DNA of 64,000 bases from Clostridiales bacterium (lineage in GTDB: Bacteria; Bacillota; Clostridia; Christensenellales; Borkfalkiaceae). Below, piece after piece: positions 63,290 through 64,000 of this stretch. The stretch spans positions 108,418-172,417 of the forward strand of contig SVIO01000002.1 in NCBI GenBank assembly GCA_015069465.1. Direction: 5' to 3'. Below the pieces are notes generated by a model, which worked only from the letters and a program-made list of their open reading frames with translations, was not told the origin of the DNA and made no database searches. Both the position numbers and the translations under genes were made by a program. Positions within the stretch are counted from its first letter, which is position 1. Each line of letters starts with the position of its first letter.

Positions 63290-63420
63290 TTACTCGTGAT
63301 TCTTAATAAAATCGCCATATTTATCTCTTAACTGAAAAGCAGTGTGTATTTTCAGGTTTAGGACGCTCAAAAGTAAATATTATACCTGCATTACCTTTAA
63401 TGAATATATATTTGATTATC
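63290..63420 (-). pseudogene. Possible 3' remnant of a decayed gene
   Basis: On the minus strand two frames join into a plausible protein end: KYIFIKGNAGIIFTFERP and then ENTH in one frame, continuing after a frame change at an ACACAC run near 63345-63355 as TAFQLRDKYGDFIKNHE and a stop at 63290-63292. No family is recognised and there is no start. Short and AT-rich, so chance is possible. Confidence 0.25.
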
Positions 63421-63431
63421 GTAATAGAAAA

Positions 63432-63463
63432 AGCGACTCTATTTGGGTTCAAATAGAATCGCT
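63432..63463 (-). terminator. Terminator-like hairpin after the partial tRNA-Ser 3' copy
   Basis: AGCGA-x-TCTATTT (63432-63444) with AAATAGA-x-TCGCT (63451-63463), 6-nt loop, and TTTTTC after it on the minus strand. It stands where a tRNA terminator would, next to the partial tRNA end. Confidence 0.7.
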
Positions 63464-63484
63464 CTTGGCGGAGAAAGAGGGATT
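63463..63484 (-). repeat. Partial tRNA-Ser 3' end, 22 bp
   Basis: 22 bp identical to 63656-63677, the acceptor and T-arm 3' end (with CCA) of the intact tRNA-Ser, 193 bp away, same orientation. The remainder of the tRNA is absent. Confidence 0.9.
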
Positions 63485-63622
63485 GGGTCTTGCTTTTTGC
63501 AAGGCAATTTACGGGTCTCTCAAACTAATGCCTTGCAAAAATCTTCGGTCACCGCTAAAACGGTAGGTGACTACCGTTTCTTAACGCTGTTTCAAATCCC
63601 TCTTTTCAAACTTATCACAACA
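63485..63622. other. Spacer between the partial and intact tRNA-Ser, with two inverted repeats
   Basis: Contains GCAAGGCA..TGCCTTGC (63500-63536 region) and a perfect 9-bp hairpin AAACGGTAG-GTGA-CTACCGTTT (63558-63579). Near 63583-63598 a plus-strand TTTCAAATCCCTCTTTT resembles the tRNA T-arm in inverted orientation. No ORF. Confidence 0.6.
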
Positions 63623-63658
63623 AGAAAAAAGGGCTATCGTTTGATAGTCCTTTTTTCT
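63623..63658 (-). terminator. Terminator of tRNA-Ser
   Basis: GGACTATC/GATAGCCC stem on the minus strand (63631-63638 with 63643-63650), 4-nt loop, T6 after it; lies directly after the CCA. Confidence 0.9.
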
Positions 63659-63750
63659 TGGCGGAGAAAGAGGGATTTGAACCCTCGCTGCGCTTATCAC
63701 ACACTACTCCCTTAGCAGGGGAGCCCCTTCGGCCTCTTGGGTATTTCTCC
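63659..63750 (-). tRNA. tRNA-Ser (anticodon GCU), CCA encoded
   Basis: Class II tRNA with long variable arm. Acceptor GGAGAAA/TTTCTCC, discriminator G, encoded CCA (63659-63661). Anticodon stem-loop CTCCC-CTGCTAA-GGGAG with anticodon GCU, reading AGU/AGC. The T-arm contains GGTTCAAATCC. On the opposite strand it gives a spurious frame ending RKRDLNPRC, well known from tRNA-Ser antisense calls. Confidence 0.97.
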
Positions 63751-63792
63751 GAATATCTAATTTAATATATTTAGTTGTTTATCTTCTTCTAT

Positions 63793-63900
63793 CGGCTACC
63801 CTGCTAAGGTTCCGAAGCAGGGGGACGACGCGTTAAGCAAATAGTTCAGTGAACTGTTTGTAGCCAAAGTCCACGAAGTGCTGTGCACGAGGGTGGGGTC
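63793..63900. other. GC-rich structured insert upstream of tRNA-Ser
   Basis: Clearly richer in G+C than the surroundings. Hairpins: CCCTGCT/AGCAGGG (from about 63802) and CAAATAGTTCA-G-TGAACTGTTTG (near 63839-63861), then GTGC/GCAC motifs. The plus strand here carries CCCTGCTAAGG, matching the tRNA-Ser anticodon arm in inverted orientation. No ORF. May be a small palindromic mobile element or remnant. Confidence 0.5.
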
Positions 63901-63901
63901 G

Positions 63902-63931
63902 CCTTCGGCCTCTTGGGTATTTCTCCGAATA
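63902..63931 (-). repeat. Partial tRNA-Ser 5' end, 30 bp, with promoter-like upstream region
   Basis: 30 bp identical to 63726-63755 (5' acceptor strand, D-arm start and preceding bases of tRNA-Ser). About 22 bp further upstream are also similar (TTAATTTTA..ATTTAGTTG versus TAATTTAATA..ATTTAGTTG), so the promoter region was copied too. The copy breaks off before the anticodon. Confidence 0.9.
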
Positions 63932-64000
63932 ATTAATTTTATTTATTTAGTTGCTCTATATTTCTACTTTTGATATGTTACCATAAAAATTTGATTTTGT

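Noticed and set aside
63443..63715. An open frame ending in RKRDLNPRC across the tRNA region
   Set aside because: It is translation of the antisense strand of tRNA-Ser, a familiar artefact.

Overview
The window reads as chromosomal DNA from a low-GC, Gram-positive-type bacterium (Bacillota, Clostridia-like). Signs for this are CIRCE/HrcA heat-shock control, RNase Y, a [4Fe-4S]-type PurF, a single-chain PurL, SpoIIIE/FtsK with the recA-rny neighbourhood, AT-rich intergenic DNA, strong GGAGG-type ribosome sites and U-tract terminators. Genes use the standard code. I cannot name a genus; the gene set is typical of uncultured gut Clostridia (inference). Almost all genes lie on the minus strand. 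The plus-strand exceptions are an M29 aminopeptidase, a tiny transcription unit, an Xre regulator, a second purC and a double amidohydrolase.

Layout. 0.2-2.3 kb: aminopeptidase and a cytoplasmic leucine-rich-repeat protein. 2.5-9.9 kb: heat-shock operon hrcA-grpE-dnaK-dnaJ-prmA-mtaB-hit with a CIRCE operator. 10-16.5 kb: MacB-type ABC transporter, htpG, CIRCE-controlled hsp20 and a RimK-like ATP-grasp ligase with an apparently leaderless start. 16.6-18.1 kb: a small-peptide/RNA transcription unit, then a divergent pair (4-TM SHOCT protein and Xre regulator) sharing palindromic operators. 18.1-18.8 kb: pnuC. 18.9-32.9 kb: a purine operon, purE-purC-purF-purM-fnt-purN-purO-purH(AICARFT only)-purD-purL-fhs, behind a ZTP riboswitch and its terminator. 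It makes IMP and also carries formate import and formate activation, which supply the 10-formyl-THF used by PurN and the AICAR transformylase. 33-35.8 kb: U32-family protein and a second purC. 35.9-37.3 kb: a two-gene cassette of unknown function (HTH plus membrane protein), flanked by near-identical copies of one terminator. 37.3-47.6 kb: flavodiiron protein, then ftsK-rimO-pgsA-cinA-recA-rny. 47.7-54.8 kb: OlsB-like acyltransferase, a three-hairpin intergenic RNA region, then dgt-dnaG-rpoD-trmK-nif3-zinc ribbon. 55-58.6 kb: Na+/solute symporter and tandem amidohydrolase. 58.6-63.2 kb: giant lipoprotein and a membrane-anchored DEDDh exonuclease. 63.3-64 kb: tRNA-Ser(GCU) with partial tRNA copies on both sides, a possible gene remnant and a structured GC-rich insert.

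The most interesting items are the terminator-flanked cassette, the 17-codon/Lys-rich transcription unit at 16.6 kb, the operator and repeat architecture at 17.65-17.83 kb, the ZTP-riboswitch purine/formate operon, the extra CIRCE half-site at the same 23-bp offset in two promoters, and the tRNA-Ser scars. No CRISPR array, insertion sequence or prophage is visible.
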